Assembly: GCA_016783145.1 (NCBI GenBank)
Contig: JADHXD010000003.1
Span: 1 to 64,000 of the forward strand
Source: Anaerolineae bacterium
Lineage (GTDB): Bacteria; Chloroflexota; Anaerolineae; JAFGEY01
Direction of reading: 5' to 3'
DNA: 64,000 bases
Both the position numbers and the translations under genes were made by a program. The notes under the pieces were generated by a model. That model did not search any database, was not told the origin of the DNA, and was given only the letters and a program-made list of their open reading frames with translations. Shown here piece by piece: positions 37,131 to 48,005 of the stretch (its first letter is position 1; the number at the start of each line of letters is the position of its first letter).

Positions 37131-38285
37131 ATGAGCGTTCAGTTCGAGTGGCAAGCCGGCAACGAAGACGGGCGATGGGAGGTGATCGCCAAGACGGGGC
37201 CGCGTCCCAAGCGAAAATGGTTCAGGTGGGTATTGGGAGCGGTGCTGGTCTTGATCGTCGTCACAGGCGTAGGAGGGTATCTCCTTGCCCGCCGCCGCTA
37301 TGCCCAGGCTGTTGGCCAAGCCACGTTTCAGGTCCAGAGCGTGATCGATCTGGAAGCGCGCGCGTTTCAAGAGGGGAACAAGATCCTCTACCTAGAGCAG
37401 CAGGACAGCGCATCGCCCGATTGGTATGCCCGGCAGCAGCGGCGCGTCAGCGAGGACTGCGAGCGATCTCGCAGCGGAGACAGCCTGGGCTCGATCGACG
37501 ATGGCTGCTTCCCGGTGCTGCCTGCCAAGATCCAGCACATTGACCTACGAGATGACGTGGCCTGGGCGGAGGTGATCGAAGGCCAGTCGCCTGTGCGGCG
37601 AGTGCGGTTCTATCGTCGCACAGACCTGGGATGGAAGCACACCGCCCCTCGCGACGAGTTTTGGAACGTCGCCATCGAGCTGCACTATGGCGATTTGCTG
37701 GCTCGATATCATCGACGAGACGCTCCCGACATCGATCTTTTGATCGAGCACATCTATCAAGTATACGACGATGTGTGTACCCAGATCGAGTGCCCAGCGG
37801 ACAACCGCACCCTGACCGTGAACTTTGTCACTCAGGTACCCGGCCTCGAGGGAACAGGTGAACTGCCTCGCCTGGACGGGAGCCAGTTGTTCCTACCCTC
37901 TCCTTGGCTATCCGGCCTTCCGGTCGGCGAGACGTGGGATGCGTCCTATCTCCAGGAACTAACGCACTGGGCAGCGTATGCGGCAGCCGCCAAAGCCATC
38001 CGCACAGACCCCGATCAGAAGCTGAGCGTGCTCCAGCAGGTGATCCTGGACGAGTATACGGTCTGGTACAGCGAGCGAGAGGAGGCCGACGCGGCCCTCC
38101 TCAAGCGGATCGTCCAACTCCACGGCGCAGACGCGCTGCCAGAGGTATTCCGCTGGATCAGAGATACGCAGGGCACTCAAAACCTGCGCACGTTCACGAA
38201 CCGTTGGCTTTCTCCGCCGTCGATCGGCGCAGAGAAGGCCCCGCACGCAGTTTCAGCGCCCCTGGGCACGCACCCGCTCTCCTAG
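37131..38285 (+). CDS. Membrane-anchored protein of unknown function
   Basis: Long ORF with one N-terminal TM 'WFRWVLGAVLVLIVVTGVGGYLLA'; no family recognised. Confidence 0.6.
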   Translation: MSVQFEWQAGNEDGRWEVIAKTGPRPKRKWFRWVLGAVLVLIVVTGVGGYLLARRRYAQAVGQATFQVQSVIDLEARAFQEGNKILYLEQQDSASPDWYARQQRRVSEDCERSRSGDSLGSIDDGCFPVLPAKIQHIDLRDDVAWAEVIEGQSPVRRVRFYRRTDLGWKHTAPRDEFWNVAIELHYGDLLARYHRRDAPDIDLLIEHIYQVYDDVCTQIECPADNRTLTVNFVTQVPGLEGTGELPRLDGSQLFLPSPWLSGLPVGETWDASYLQELTHWAAYAAAAKAIRTDPDQKLSVLQQVILDEYTVWYSEREEADAALLKRIVQLHGADALPEVFRWIRDTQGTQNLRTFTNRWLSPPSIGAEKAPHAVSAPLGTHPLS

Positions 38286-38298
38286 CGCAAGCTACCCC

Positions 38299-39006
38299 GT
38301 GGAGTACCCGCCTACGGATCTATCCAGGAGGTCCGCCACGATCGTATACGACATCCAGCACTTGACCAAGGCGTATGCCGGGCAGACACGCCCGGCCAAC
38401 AAGGACATCACCCTGCAGATCGATCAGGGTGAGATCTTTGGGCTGCTGGGGGAGAACGGAGCGGGCAAGACAACGCTGGTCCGACAGATGGTCAATCTGC
38501 TGCGCAGCACCTCGGGCAGCATTGTCCTGTTCGGAAAGCCGATCGACCAGGATGCCCTCCACGTCCCGCTGAATGTCGGATACATGCCCCAGGAAACGCA
38601 CGCCCTGAACGTGCTCACGGTGGGCGAGGCCCTCTTTTTCACCGCACACTTCCATCTGAACCCAATCTTCTTCCTGGTCATGCCTCTATGTGCCGTCTCC
38701 CTGTCGGGCATCGGCGCGCTGATCGGCGTGCGCGCGCGCACTCCGCAAGAGGCCGATGCGCTGAACCTGTTCCTCACGTTGGTCATGGCCGGCCTTGGGC
38801 CAGTGGTGATCCCTCCCGATCGCCTGCCGCGCATCCTGCTGGTGCTGGGGCGCTTCAGCCCGGCGACCTATGCCGCATCCGCCTTCCGGCAGGCACTGCT
38901 CGGCCCCCTTACCGGACAGATCCTCGTGGACCTTGGCGTCTTGACGGCGATGTCGGCCGCCGTGTTTTGGCTGGTAGGGCGCAAGATGGACTGGCGGCAA
39001 CACTGA
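38299..39006 (+). pseudogene. Chimeric ABC transporter remnant: ATPase N-half fused in frame to ABC-2 permease C-half
   Basis: 'GLLGENGAGKTTLVRQMVNLLRSTSGSIVLFG...GYMPQETHALNVLTVGEALFFTAHF' then hydrophobic 'LNPIFFLVMPLCAVSLSGIGALIG...'; no signature motif or Walker B. Confidence 0.7.
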
Positions 39007-39208
39007 GATCGCTGTGCTCGGCACAGAACTCGCGCGGCTAAATCTGCGTCTAGCGGCAAATATCTGGAATACCGAAAGATACTCTAAATCAGATAGACCA
39101 GTTGCTCGTTCTTTGGTCTCCCCTGCATTCAGTGGTATAATTCCTTTAGAACAATTGTTTGGAAACCCCGTTCTGATTTCCGTCGCCACGCACCTGGGGA
39201 GCACGTTG

Positions 39209-42200
39209 ATGTCCAACTTTGTACATCTGCACATTCATAGCGAGTTCTCGCTGCTCGATGGCTTGAGCCGGGTCAGCGACCTGGCCAAGCGAGCCAAAGA
39301 GCTGAAGATGCCGGCCATTGCCCTCACCGATCACGGGGTGATGTACGGCATCATCGACTTTGTGCGTGCCTGCAGGGATGAGGGTGTCAAGCCGATCGCC
39401 GGCATCGAGATCTATATCGCTCCCAGGCGAATGACGGATCGCGACCCGCAGAAAGACAGAAATCCGTATCACCTGGTGCTGCTGGCTGAGAACCAAACCG
39501 GCTACCAGAACCTGCTTCAGATCGCCACGGCTGCGCAGTTGGAGGGCTTTTACTACAAGCCGCGCGTCGATAAGCCTTTTCTGGCAAAGCATGCGGAGGG
39601 CATCATTGCCCTGAGTTCGTGCAATTCTGGCGAGATCCCACGTCACATCCTGGATGGCAACCTGAAACGGGCGAAACGGGCTGCGCAGTGGTACCGCGAG
39701 ACCTTTGGCCCGGACAGCTTTTTCATCGAGATCCAGAACCATGAAGGGATACCAGAAACCGCAGAACTGAACCGGGGCCTGGTCGCTCTGGCGCGCGAGC
39801 TAGACATCGGCTTGGTGGCTACCAATGACGCACACTATGTGCGCGCAGAGGACGCCGACGCCCAAGACATCCTGCTCTGCATTCAGACCGGCAAGGTGCG
39901 AGCCGACCCAGAGCGGATGCGGATGACAGACAGCGGCTACTATGTCAAGACCGCCGAGGAAATGGCCGCTCTCTTTCCAGAGTGGCCAGACGCCCTAGAG
40001 AACACCGTGCGCATCGCGGCGCGCTGCGAGGTAAAAGTCGAGAGTGACGAATACCACCTGCCCGTCTTTCCTGTACCCGACGGGCATACCCCAGAGACTT
40101 ATCTGCGAGAGCTGACCGAAGAGGGGTTCCGCAGAAGGTATCCCGAAGCCGACGAGGAGCTGCGGCGGCGCCTTGACTATGAGCTGGCCGTGATCCACGA
40201 TATGGGCTTTGACACCTACTTTCTCATCCTCTGGGACCTGTGCGAGTATGCGATCGAGCATGACATCTGGTGGAACGTGCGTGGCTCAGGCACGGGCTCG
40301 GTGGTCGCCTATTCGTTGGGCATCACCCGCCTTGACCCGCTGTCACAAGATCTGATCTTTGAGCGCTTTCTCAACCCCGAGCGGGTGACCATGCCGGACG
40401 TGGACCTCGACTATCCCGACGATCGCCGCCAGGAACTCATCGACTATACACGAGCCAAGTACGGCGTCGACAAGGTCGCCAATATCATCACCTTTGGAAC
40501 GCTCGGTGCGCGTGCCGCTGTGCGCGATGTAGGGCGCACCCTGGACATCCCGCTCAACGAAGTAGACCAGGTCGCCAAGCTGGTGCCCAGCGGCCCCAAG
40601 GTGCACCTCAAAGACGCCTTTGACGGCTCCGAGTTCAGGACACTGTACGATTCGCAGGCTTACATCCGCGAATGGATCGACATGGCGTCCAAGGTGGAGG
40701 GCATCGCCCGACACGCCAGCGTCCACGCAGCAGGCATCGTCATCACCGACAAGCCGATGGTTGAGTACATCCCCCTGGCGCGTGCGCCCAAGGGGGACTC
40801 AGATATGGCTGTCACCCAATTCCCGATGACCGTCGTGGAGAGCATCGGACTGCTCAAGCTCGACTTTTTGGGCCTGGCCACACTGACCCAGATGCGCAAG
40901 GCGGCGGAACTGATCGAGGCCCGGCACGGCGTTCAGTACACCCTCGACGATATCCCCACAGACGATCCGTGTATCTTTGATCTGTTGACCAACGGAGAGG
41001 TCGTGGGCGTGTTCCAGGTCGAGAGCGGCGGGATGAAAAAGACACTGGCTCAGATGCGCCCCACCTCCCTGGAAGACATCATCGCCGTTGTCTCCCTCTA
41101 TCGCCCCGGGCCTATGCAGTTCATCGACACGTACTGCAGGCGGAAACATGGCGAGGAAGAGATCGAGTACATTCACCCGGCCCTGGAACCGATCCTCAAC
41201 GAGACCTACGGGGTGATTGTCTACCAGGAACAGATTATCCGCATTATGCGAGACCTGGCCGGCTATTCTGGCGGCCAGGCCGATGTGATCCGCCGCGCCA
41301 TCTCCAAGAAATACGACAAACTCATCGCCGAGCACCGGATCAAGTTCAGGGAAGGCTGCGAAACGAACCACATCCCGGGCAACAAGGCCGACGAGATCTA
41401 TGCTTCGATCGAGTACTTTGCGAACTATGGTTTCAACAAGGCGCATGCGGCAGACTATGCGGTGATCACCTGCCAAACCGCCTACCTCAAAGCCAAGTAC
41501 CCGGTAGAGTATATGACGGCCCTGCTTACCGTGGAAAAAGACAACACGGACAAAGTCTCGGTATTCCTATCCGAGTGCCGTCGCCTGGGGATTGCCATCC
41601 TGCCGCCCGACGTCAATGCCAGCGATGTGGACTTTACGATCGAAGAGGCCCCGCCAGACCAGCAAGCACGACATCACGTCGAGAGCGTGTGCGCCGTCGG
41701 CAGCGGCGCGATCCGCTTTGGGCTGGGTGGGATCAAGAACGTCAGCGCGACGGCGGTAGAAGAGATCATCCGGGCTCGCGATCAGGGAGGGCGGTTCGTC
41801 AGCCTGGACGATTTCTGCGAGCGCGTCGATCTGCGTCGCATCAACCGCCGGATGCTAGAATGCATGATCAAAGTGGGAGCCTTGGATCAGTTCGGTGCGC
41901 GCGTCCAGCTTCTAGCCGCCCTGGACCAGATGCTGTCCATCAGCGCTCAGGTTCACCAGGCACAAGAAGTGGGCCAGTTGATGATGTTTGACATGCTGCG
42001 CGACGAGGACAGAAACGGCCAGGGCAGCATTGTACTTCCGGAAGAGGCTCCGATCTCGCGCAAAGAGATGTTGAACTGGGAGAAAGAGCTGGTCGGCTTT
42101 TACGTCTCCGAGCACCCACTGAACCAGGTCGCCGTCGATCTGCAGAACACGGTTTCTTGTTTCTGCGGCGAGATCACCGAAGAGATGAACGGTCAGACCG

Positions 42201-42853
42201 TGGTCGTTGCTGGCATCGTGGAGTGGGTTCGCCCTCACGTCACCAAAAAGGGAGACCCGATGGCTTTCGTACACCTCGAAGACATCCAGGGCAGTATCGA
42301 GGTCGTCGTGTTTCCACGCATCTATGCAGCCACGCGCGATCTGTGGCAGCCGGACAAGATCCTCATCGTCCGAGGCAGAGTGGATGGAGCAAGTCGAGAA
42401 CCCAAGATCCTCTGCGAGTCGGCCCAAGACTATGTGATGATCGCCCGGCCGGTCGAGCAGGAGCATTCTTCTCCGGCTGCAGGACCCCACGCGCAGGCTG
42501 TGCAGGAAGGCGCGCTGCCGTACTCCTCAAGCGCCGATGAGGTGCCCGGACATGTGCCAGTCGAAGCAAACGGAGCCAATGGCTCCAGAGGCAATGGATC
42601 CGACCAGCCCGCCCAACGACATCTCTACATCAGCATCCAGCGAACGGGCAATCAGGAACAAGACAAGCGACAAGTGGGCGAGGTATACAGTCTGCTGGAG
42701 CGCTATCCCGGCGATGACCGGTTTACCTTCTTTGTGCTCAACGGCAATCAGCAGGTCCAGATCGATTTTCCAAACGCGACGACCAGCTATACCTATGAAC
42801 TGGTCCAGTCCCTCAGGGCGATGCTCGGCCGGGACGCGCTGCAACTGAGCTGA
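39209..42853 (+). CDS. dnaE: DNA polymerase III subunit alpha
   Basis: PHP 'FVHLHIHSEFSLLDGLSRV', 'PDVDLDYPDDRRQELIDYTRAKYG', 'GVFQVESGGMKKTLAQMRP', OB fold 'VVVAGIVEWVRPHVTKKGDPMAFVHLED'. Start at ATG 39209. Confidence 0.97.
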   Translation: MSNFVHLHIHSEFSLLDGLSRVSDLAKRAKELKMPAIALTDHGVMYGIIDFVRACRDEGVKPIAGIEIYIAPRRMTDRDPQKDRNPYHLVLLAENQTGYQNLLQIATAAQLEGFYYKPRVDKPFLAKHAEGIIALSSCNSGEIPRHILDGNLKRAKRAAQWYRETFGPDSFFIEIQNHEGIPETAELNRGLVALARELDIGLVATNDAHYVRAEDADAQDILLCIQTGKVRADPERMRMTDSGYYVKTAEEMAALFPEWPDALENTVRIAARCEVKVESDEYHLPVFPVPDGHTPETYLRELTEEGFRRRYPEADEELRRRLDYELAVIHDMGFDTYFLILWDLCEYAIEHDIWWNVRGSGTGSVVAYSLGITRLDPLSQDLIFERFLNPERVTMPDVDLDYPDDRRQELIDYTRAKYGVDKVANIITFGTLGARAAVRDVGRTLDIPLNEVDQVAKLVPSGPKVHLKDAFDGSEFRTLYDSQAYIREWIDMASKVEGIARHASVHAAGIVITDKPMVEYIPLARAPKGDSDMAVTQFPMTVVESIGLLKLDFLGLATLTQMRKAAELIEARHGVQYTLDDIPTDDPCIFDLLTNGEVVGVFQVESGGMKKTLAQMRPTSLEDIIAVVSLYRPGPMQFIDTYCRRKHGEEEIEYIHPALEPILNETYGVIVYQEQIIRIMRDLAGYSGGQADVIRRAISKKYDKLIAEHRIKFREGCETNHIPGNKADEIYASIEYFANYGFNKAHAADYAVITCQTAYLKAKYPVEYMTALLTVEKDNTDKVSVFLSECRRLGIAILPPDVNASDVDFTIEEAPPDQQARHHVESVCAVGSGAIRFGLGGIKNVSATAVEEIIRARDQGGRFVSLDDFCERVDLRRINRRMLECMIKVGALDQFGARVQLLAALDQMLSISAQVHQAQEVGQLMMFDMLRDEDRNGQGSIVLPEEAPISRKEMLNWEKELVGFYVSEHPLNQVAVDLQNTVSCFCGEITEEMNGQTVVVAGIVEWVRPHVTKKGDPMAFVHLEDIQGSIEVVVFPRIYAATRDLWQPDKILIVRGRVDGASREPKILCESAQDYVMIARPVEQEHSSPAAGPHAQAVQEGALPYSSSADEVPGHVPVEANGANGSRGNGSDQPAQRHLYISIQRTGNQEQDKRQVGEVYSLLERYPGDDRFTFFVLNGNQQVQIDFPNATTSYTYELVQSLRAMLGRDALQLS

Positions 42854-42874
42854 ACCGTTTGAGAACAGGTGCGT

Positions 42875-45685
42875 TTATTCCCGGTCTCCCATACGCAGGG
42901 CCTGAAAGACACCACCCCGCAGGGCCGCAACGATAACCACTAGTTGAGCGACGACCAAGGTAATGGTAAAGGCTCCCGAGATCTGGCCGATCTCTGTCCA
43001 GGCGATCATCGGCAGCAGGGTCGGCGGGTTGAGGATGTTCTTATCCGCGGCCTGGAAGAAGGGAATGAACAGCTCGGATGCCCAGACGCCGATCACCGCG
43101 CCTCCGGCTACGCTGTAGACCATCAGTACCAGATACTCGATGGCAACCTGGCTGATGACCTGCAGGAGCGAGAGCCCCACCGCGCGCAAGATGGTGAAGC
43201 GAAAGAGTCGTTCTTGCAGTGAAGCATAGTTGTACACCAGCAGCCCAACCCCCGACAGAACCGCTGCAGCCAGGAAACCGATGGACAGTGTGCCAAAGAT
43301 GCCGACGCGCTCGACTCTGGATTGTTCCTCCGCGATCAGGTCCCGCGTGTCCACCCAGCGACTGATAAAGACGCCCATCCCTTCTACGCTCTCGATCATG
43401 ACCTCCTGGTCCACCTCCGGTCTGATCTTGAGCCAGATGTTGTGAAGCAGCGTGGCCCCGATCTGCTCAAACAAAAAGTCCAGGTTACCGATGATCGCCG
43501 TCCGCCCTTCTGCCTCCTCATAGACCATGGGAAAGTACTCGTACGTACCGGCGATCGTGAAATCGGTCTCCAGAGGCACATCGGCTACGTTCACGCGGAC
43601 ATGAACCTTGTCTCCGACCTCAAATTCACCGCGCTCCAGAACTCGTCTGGAGAGAAGCACAGCATCCTCCCGCTGCGCAAGCTGGTTCATCATCTCGCCC
43701 AGAGAAACGGGTCCAAAGTCGTTGCGGAAGAACATCAGCCTGGGTGCGTCGAGGCGATCCAGGCCAATGAAGGTGCCTCGCAGCGTCCGCCGATCTCCCA
43801 TCGAGATCGTGGCCGGGTACATCCCCACCCGGCTTGCATCCGTCACACCCGGCACGTCCAGATAGCTGTCAACCGGCAGGACCCAGGCACCCTCCGTCGG
43901 GGATACCGTCTCATCATCCGGATTGATCGTTTGCCTGATCAAGACATCAGAGCCAACAGCATAGAAGACCTGATCGATCAGCCAACGGTCCAGGCTGAAA
44001 GCCATCGAGGCCATAAACGCCCCCAGGCTCAAGGAGGTGATGACGAGCAAGAGCGCGCTGGTATACTGGTTGCTCTGGCGCGAGAGCTGGCGGAAGGCAA
44101 GGTAGGACGTGGCCTGCCGCCCCAGGGAACTGAGCAGATCACCGATGCGCATCAAGATCGGGAACAAGCGCACCAGCAACAGGGAGAAAGCCAGTGTGAA
44201 CAGGGCAGGAACCAGGAACATCAGTGGATCCTGGCTGCTTGAGGCGCCTTCTTCCACCACCGCCTCAGGAACGAGCGTGCCCTTGTCTGCAAGCTGGCGA
44301 TACGCATACGCCACAGGGACCAAAAGCAAGAAATCCAGGTAGAAGCGCTGCCAGAACGGCTTTTCGGGTGCGCGCGCCCGTCTTCGCTCGTGTGTGACCA
44401 CGCTGGTTCGCGCGGCGCGCAGTGTGGGCAAGAGCCGGGCCAGGAACGTGGCTCCTACGGCGGCGATGACCATGGGGACATTGAACGATGTCGGCGAGAC
44501 CGGAAGCGGTTCTCGCCACACAAAGGACATAAAGCTCTGAGTGAACCCCATCAATTGAGCCAGTTGGATGCCGGACAGGATGCCCAAGGGACAGCCAATC
44601 CCGACCAGGATCACGGCCTCGATCAGTCCCACAGCCAACAACTGCCCGCTGCGCATCCCGCGGCTGACCATCACCGCCGTTTCCCTCTGCTGCCAGCGGA
44701 TTGTGATCGTCGAGATCAGGGTCAAAAAGTACAGCAAGAAGGCGATCAGAGGTACACTGAAGACGAACAGAAGCACGGTCAGGTTCCCCTGGCGGGTGAT
44801 CGAAGTATCCAGCGCTTCCGTGGGTGAGCTGTCAATGCGCGTGTCGGGCAGGTACTCGGAGATGATCTTGACCCCCATCTTGAGCCCGTCGGCATAGTCC
44901 TGCATCCGCTCTGGGAGGAGCCTGCTATCATCCAGGACCAGATACCAGGACACAAAGCCTAGCTGTGCATCGAGCGCTGGCTCGACAAGAGTCTGGTAAT
45001 CCCCTTCTTTCGCCAGAAGCACCCGGCGCAGGCTCATATCGGGATTCTGAAACCAGTACACATCCGTTGGATCACTCGCTTGCCAGGTGCCCGCGATGCG
45101 AATGGGCACTGAAACCCCACGGCGCAGATCGCGCACCTCGAGCTTTTCACCTGTGTGGATGCCCATATCATCGGCCACCGTTTTGTGCATCCACACATTC
45201 AGCTCGCCCTCCACTGCCGCCGCCGACTCCATAGAGTCGCCTTCGAGGATCGTCATATGCGGCGCGATGCCAGGCAGCACGGTCAGATTGCTCTCAGCCA
45301 GGAAGGTGTTAGGTTCTCCGTAGGGGGTGACCTCGTCTCGCGTGCGGATGATCACCCCTGTCGTCTCAATATGGCGGTTCTGACTGACCAGAGGTAGGCC
45401 CACCTGAGAGGTGAGCGCATCCTCGATGTAGCGGCCCAATTCTTCGGTTTCCGCGATAGAAAGGGTATACCGGGCAGAAGGAAGAACATAGACGCGCATG
45501 GAAAACAGTGGGCGCTTTGTCTTGGCGCTGATCTCTCCCAGCTCCTCGTGCAGCATGACAAAGCTGACCGCTTGTGAAAAGATCGGAATGGCGGTCACTA
45601 ATCCGACGGCCAACACCACGCCTGCTATCGACAGGAGTGTCAGCCACAAGCGGTTCCACAACTGCTTCAACGCAACAAAGAGCAT
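42875..45685 (-). CDS. ABC transporter permease with two FtsX-like domains
   Basis: 936 aa, N-terminal 'LKQLWNRLWLTLLSIAGVVLAVGLVTAIPIF', several TM clusters. Confidence 0.85.
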   Translation of the reverse strand: MLFVALKQLWNRLWLTLLSIAGVVLAVGLVTAIPIFSQAVSFVMLHEELGEISAKTKRPLFSMRVYVLPSARYTLSIAETEELGRYIEDALTSQVGLPLVSQNRHIETTGVIIRTRDEVTPYGEPNTFLAESNLTVLPGIAPHMTILEGDSMESAAAVEGELNVWMHKTVADDMGIHTGEKLEVRDLRRGVSVPIRIAGTWQASDPTDVYWFQNPDMSLRRVLLAKEGDYQTLVEPALDAQLGFVSWYLVLDDSRLLPERMQDYADGLKMGVKIISEYLPDTRIDSSPTEALDTSITRQGNLTVLLFVFSVPLIAFLLYFLTLISTITIRWQQRETAVMVSRGMRSGQLLAVGLIEAVILVGIGCPLGILSGIQLAQLMGFTQSFMSFVWREPLPVSPTSFNVPMVIAAVGATFLARLLPTLRAARTSVVTHERRRARAPEKPFWQRFYLDFLLLVPVAYAYRQLADKGTLVPEAVVEEGASSSQDPLMFLVPALFTLAFSLLLVRLFPILMRIGDLLSSLGRQATSYLAFRQLSRQSNQYTSALLLVITSLSLGAFMASMAFSLDRWLIDQVFYAVGSDVLIRQTINPDDETVSPTEGAWVLPVDSYLDVPGVTDASRVGMYPATISMGDRRTLRGTFIGLDRLDAPRLMFFRNDFGPVSLGEMMNQLAQREDAVLLSRRVLERGEFEVGDKVHVRVNVADVPLETDFTIAGTYEYFPMVYEEAEGRTAIIGNLDFLFEQIGATLLHNIWLKIRPEVDQEVMIESVEGMGVFISRWVDTRDLIAEEQSRVERVGIFGTLSIGFLAAAVLSGVGLLVYNYASLQERLFRFTILRAVGLSLLQVISQVAIEYLVLMVYSVAGGAVIGVWASELFIPFFQAADKNILNPPTLLPMIAWTEIGQISGAFTITLVVAQLVVIVAALRGGVFQALRMGDRE

Positions 45686-45831
45686 ACCCGGCTCCTGACT
45701 GAAATGGAGGTCCGATCCGCGCGCTGCCTGCTAGAACAGAACCCCACGGCGCGGCCGGTGACCAGCACGCACGCGACGCGCGTCCGGCATCTCAGAACGA
45801 CCCAGAGGTCTTGGCGAGTGCACGAAGCTGC

Positions 45832-45860
45832 ATCATACTCCAGTAAGCATCTGTTGTCAA
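45832..45860 (-). promoter_or_regulatory. Promoter of the FtsX-like permease
   Basis: Minus strand TTGACA-17-TATGAT. Confidence 0.65.
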
Positions 45861-46030
45861 ACTCATGCCCTCCTGGGCACCTTTCCGTCCTCCGCTTGGC
45901 GCCGCCTGTCCCTGGCTGCACATTCCTTTCGCAGGCGAAGGCCTCCTCCGCGGTGGCTTGGACAAACAGCAGGGGATGTGATAGAATGGTGCCACGCTTG
46001 GAAACATATCACCAGCGCGAGCGGGGCGTA

Positions 46031-47323
46031 CTAGCCAGCCTCGGACAGCGCTTCCCGTTGACGCGGCTCGGGTAGGCCAAGCAGGAACGGCCAGGAGAGC
46101 AGGAGCCCGGCGATGGTGAGCGCAAAGAGAACGCTGTAGTTGTGGCCTGTCCACTGGAGGATCACACCCCCGAGCACAGAGAACAGCGTGCTCACGCCAT
46201 TGAGGGTGTTGGTAAGCCCCACATAGGTGGGACGGTCGGCCTCCTGCGCCCATTCCAGGACATAGGTCATCCAGCCTGGGAGCATGCTGCTTCTGGCAGC
46301 GCTCAGACTCAGGAACACCAGGCCGTATCCCCAAGCCAATGCACCGTCGCTGGTGAACAGCCGAGGCACGAGCAAGGCGATCGCAGGAGTGGCGAGGTCT
46401 AGGCCAAGGCTGATCCCGATGACTTGCTTGCTGCCGAACTGCTCGTTGATCCAGCCAAAGACCACAGCCGCCAGAATGCTGCCCACAACGCCGATAGAGG
46501 TGTAGCGGCCCGCGACCTGCGCCGGCAGGTTCAGCTCTGCAATGGCAAATGTCATGTAAAAGGGAACCGCCAGCCCGCTGAGCCCACTGAGCTGCCGGGC
46601 GATAATGAAACGGCGAAATACGCGGTCGCGCTTGAGTACATCCCACAACTGCGGGGCAAATTCGCGCCAGCTTGGGACCTGGCGTGCAGGCACGCTCTCT
46701 GCTTCGACCGCCATTGCGATGGCGATGAACGACGCGACCATCATCGCAAACCCCAACAGAAACAGGACCGCATAGTTGTTGGGGAAGGATGGCCCGCCTT
46801 CGCTTAGCGTCCATTCCACGATGCCGCCAGCCAGGAAGCTCAGAGTGCCGGAAAAGACCTGCCCGGTGCCGGTCAACCTTCCTCGACGGCGAGGGGGAAT
46901 CACCTTGCTCAGCAGGTCAAACCAGGGGACGCTGGCTAGTCCATCTCCAACCCAGAAGCCGATCACGGCGAGCGCCGTGATCAACATGATCAGCCAGGTC
47001 GGCTGCGCGTGGGTGCTCCAGATCAGGACCGCCATGACCAGCAGCAACGTCCGTCCCACCGCTGCCGGCCAGAGAATGTAGGGCTTTTTCCGCGGCTTGT
47101 CGGCCAGGTAGCGCGCGGCGATGAGTTGAGGCAGCAGCCAGCCAGCGTTTTGCAGGGATGACACCAGGCCGATAAAGGCCGAGGATGCCCCCAGCACGGT
47201 GAGAAAGCTGGGCAGAACGGTGCTCTGACTGACAAAAGCCATCCCAATGCCAAAGAACCCGAAATCAAAGACCAGCGCCCAAAAGTTGCGCCGGTAATTC
47301 GCGGGCAGTGCGGTTTCTGCCAT
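46031..47323 (-). CDS. MFS transporter
   Basis: Multiple TM helices; 'NYRRNFWALVFDFGFFGIGMAFVSQSTVLPSFLTVLGASSAFIGLVSSLQNAGWLLPQL'. Confidence 0.85.
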   Translation of the reverse strand: MAETALPANYRRNFWALVFDFGFFGIGMAFVSQSTVLPSFLTVLGASSAFIGLVSSLQNAGWLLPQLIAARYLADKPRKKPYILWPAAVGRTLLLVMAVLIWSTHAQPTWLIMLITALAVIGFWVGDGLASVPWFDLLSKVIPPRRRGRLTGTGQVFSGTLSFLAGGIVEWTLSEGGPSFPNNYAVLFLLGFAMMVASFIAIAMAVEAESVPARQVPSWREFAPQLWDVLKRDRVFRRFIIARQLSGLSGLAVPFYMTFAIAELNLPAQVAGRYTSIGVVGSILAAVVFGWINEQFGSKQVIGISLGLDLATPAIALLVPRLFTSDGALAWGYGLVFLSLSAARSSMLPGWMTYVLEWAQEADRPTYVGLTNTLNGVSTLFSVLGGVILQWTGHNYSVLFALTIAGLLLSWPFLLGLPEPRQREALSEAG

Positions 47324-47448
47324 CGTATATCCTTTGAGTTGTACGATATCGAGGTGCAGGAAAGCGAACCCGATATGCCAAGGGACAATCATAGCAAAGG
47401 TTGTGCTACAAGTCAAACGACTTTACTCTCGTGCCAAAGTGTGGTAAG

Positions 47449-48003
47449 ATGACTGAAACGTCGCAGGAGATGCCCCGCTTGCTGGCGGATTCGATGCTCG
47501 GCCGCTTGGCCCGGTGGCTTCGCTTCTTGGGATATGATACACTTTATATCTCGATGCTCTCAGACCACCAGATCGCCGCACGAGCGCGCGCCGAAGGTCG
47601 CATCGTTCTCACCCGAGATCAGGAGCTGAGCCGCCGCAGGGGCATCCGCTGCCTGTACGTTCACGCTGATACCCTGGAGGAACAGGTGCGGGAGGTCTTG
47701 GCCGCCATCGGCGACCCACCGCCTGGAGTAGAGTCTCGCTGCTCAGAATGCAACTCGGTCCTGACGTCCGTTGCGCCGGAACAGGCTCGGCCGCATGTCC
47801 CAGCATACGTCCTGGCGGCTCATCGCCAGTTTCATCACTGTCCCGAATGTGACAAGTATTTTTGGGCGGGCAGCCATTGGACGCGGATCCGCTCGACTGT
47901 CGAACGCGTGATGGAACACCGCGATGGCGGCGCTGCGCGCACTGTGCCTATGGACGGCCCGTCAGGTCCGAAGCCGTCGGGAAAAGGGGGGAGCCTTCCA
48001 TAG
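47449..48003 (+). CDS. Mut7-C RNase domain protein
   Basis: 'LLADSMLGRLARWLRFLGYDTLYI', 'VLTRDQELSRRR', zinc-binding 'CSECNSVL...CPECDKYFWAGSHW'. Confidence 0.88.
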   Translation: MTETSQEMPRLLADSMLGRLARWLRFLGYDTLYISMLSDHQIAARARAEGRIVLTRDQELSRRRGIRCLYVHADTLEEQVREVLAAIGDPPPGVESRCSECNSVLTSVAPEQARPHVPAYVLAAHRQFHHCPECDKYFWAGSHWTRIRSTVERVMEHRDGGAARTVPMDGPSGPKPSGKGGSLP

Positions 48004-48005
48004 CA

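Noticed and set aside
36561-37134. Overlapping 134/176/85-aa plus ORFs
   Set aside because: Created by the 38-bp tandem repeat cycling through three frames.
45958-45987. Plus-strand promoter-like TTGGAC-18-TAGAAT facing the MFS gene 3' end
   Set aside because: Weak match, no gene downstream on that strand; probably chance.
45792-46814. 340-aa minus-strand ORF overlapping the MFS gene
   Set aside because: Out-of-frame with the MFS transporter, whose hydrophobic frame is clearly the coding one.
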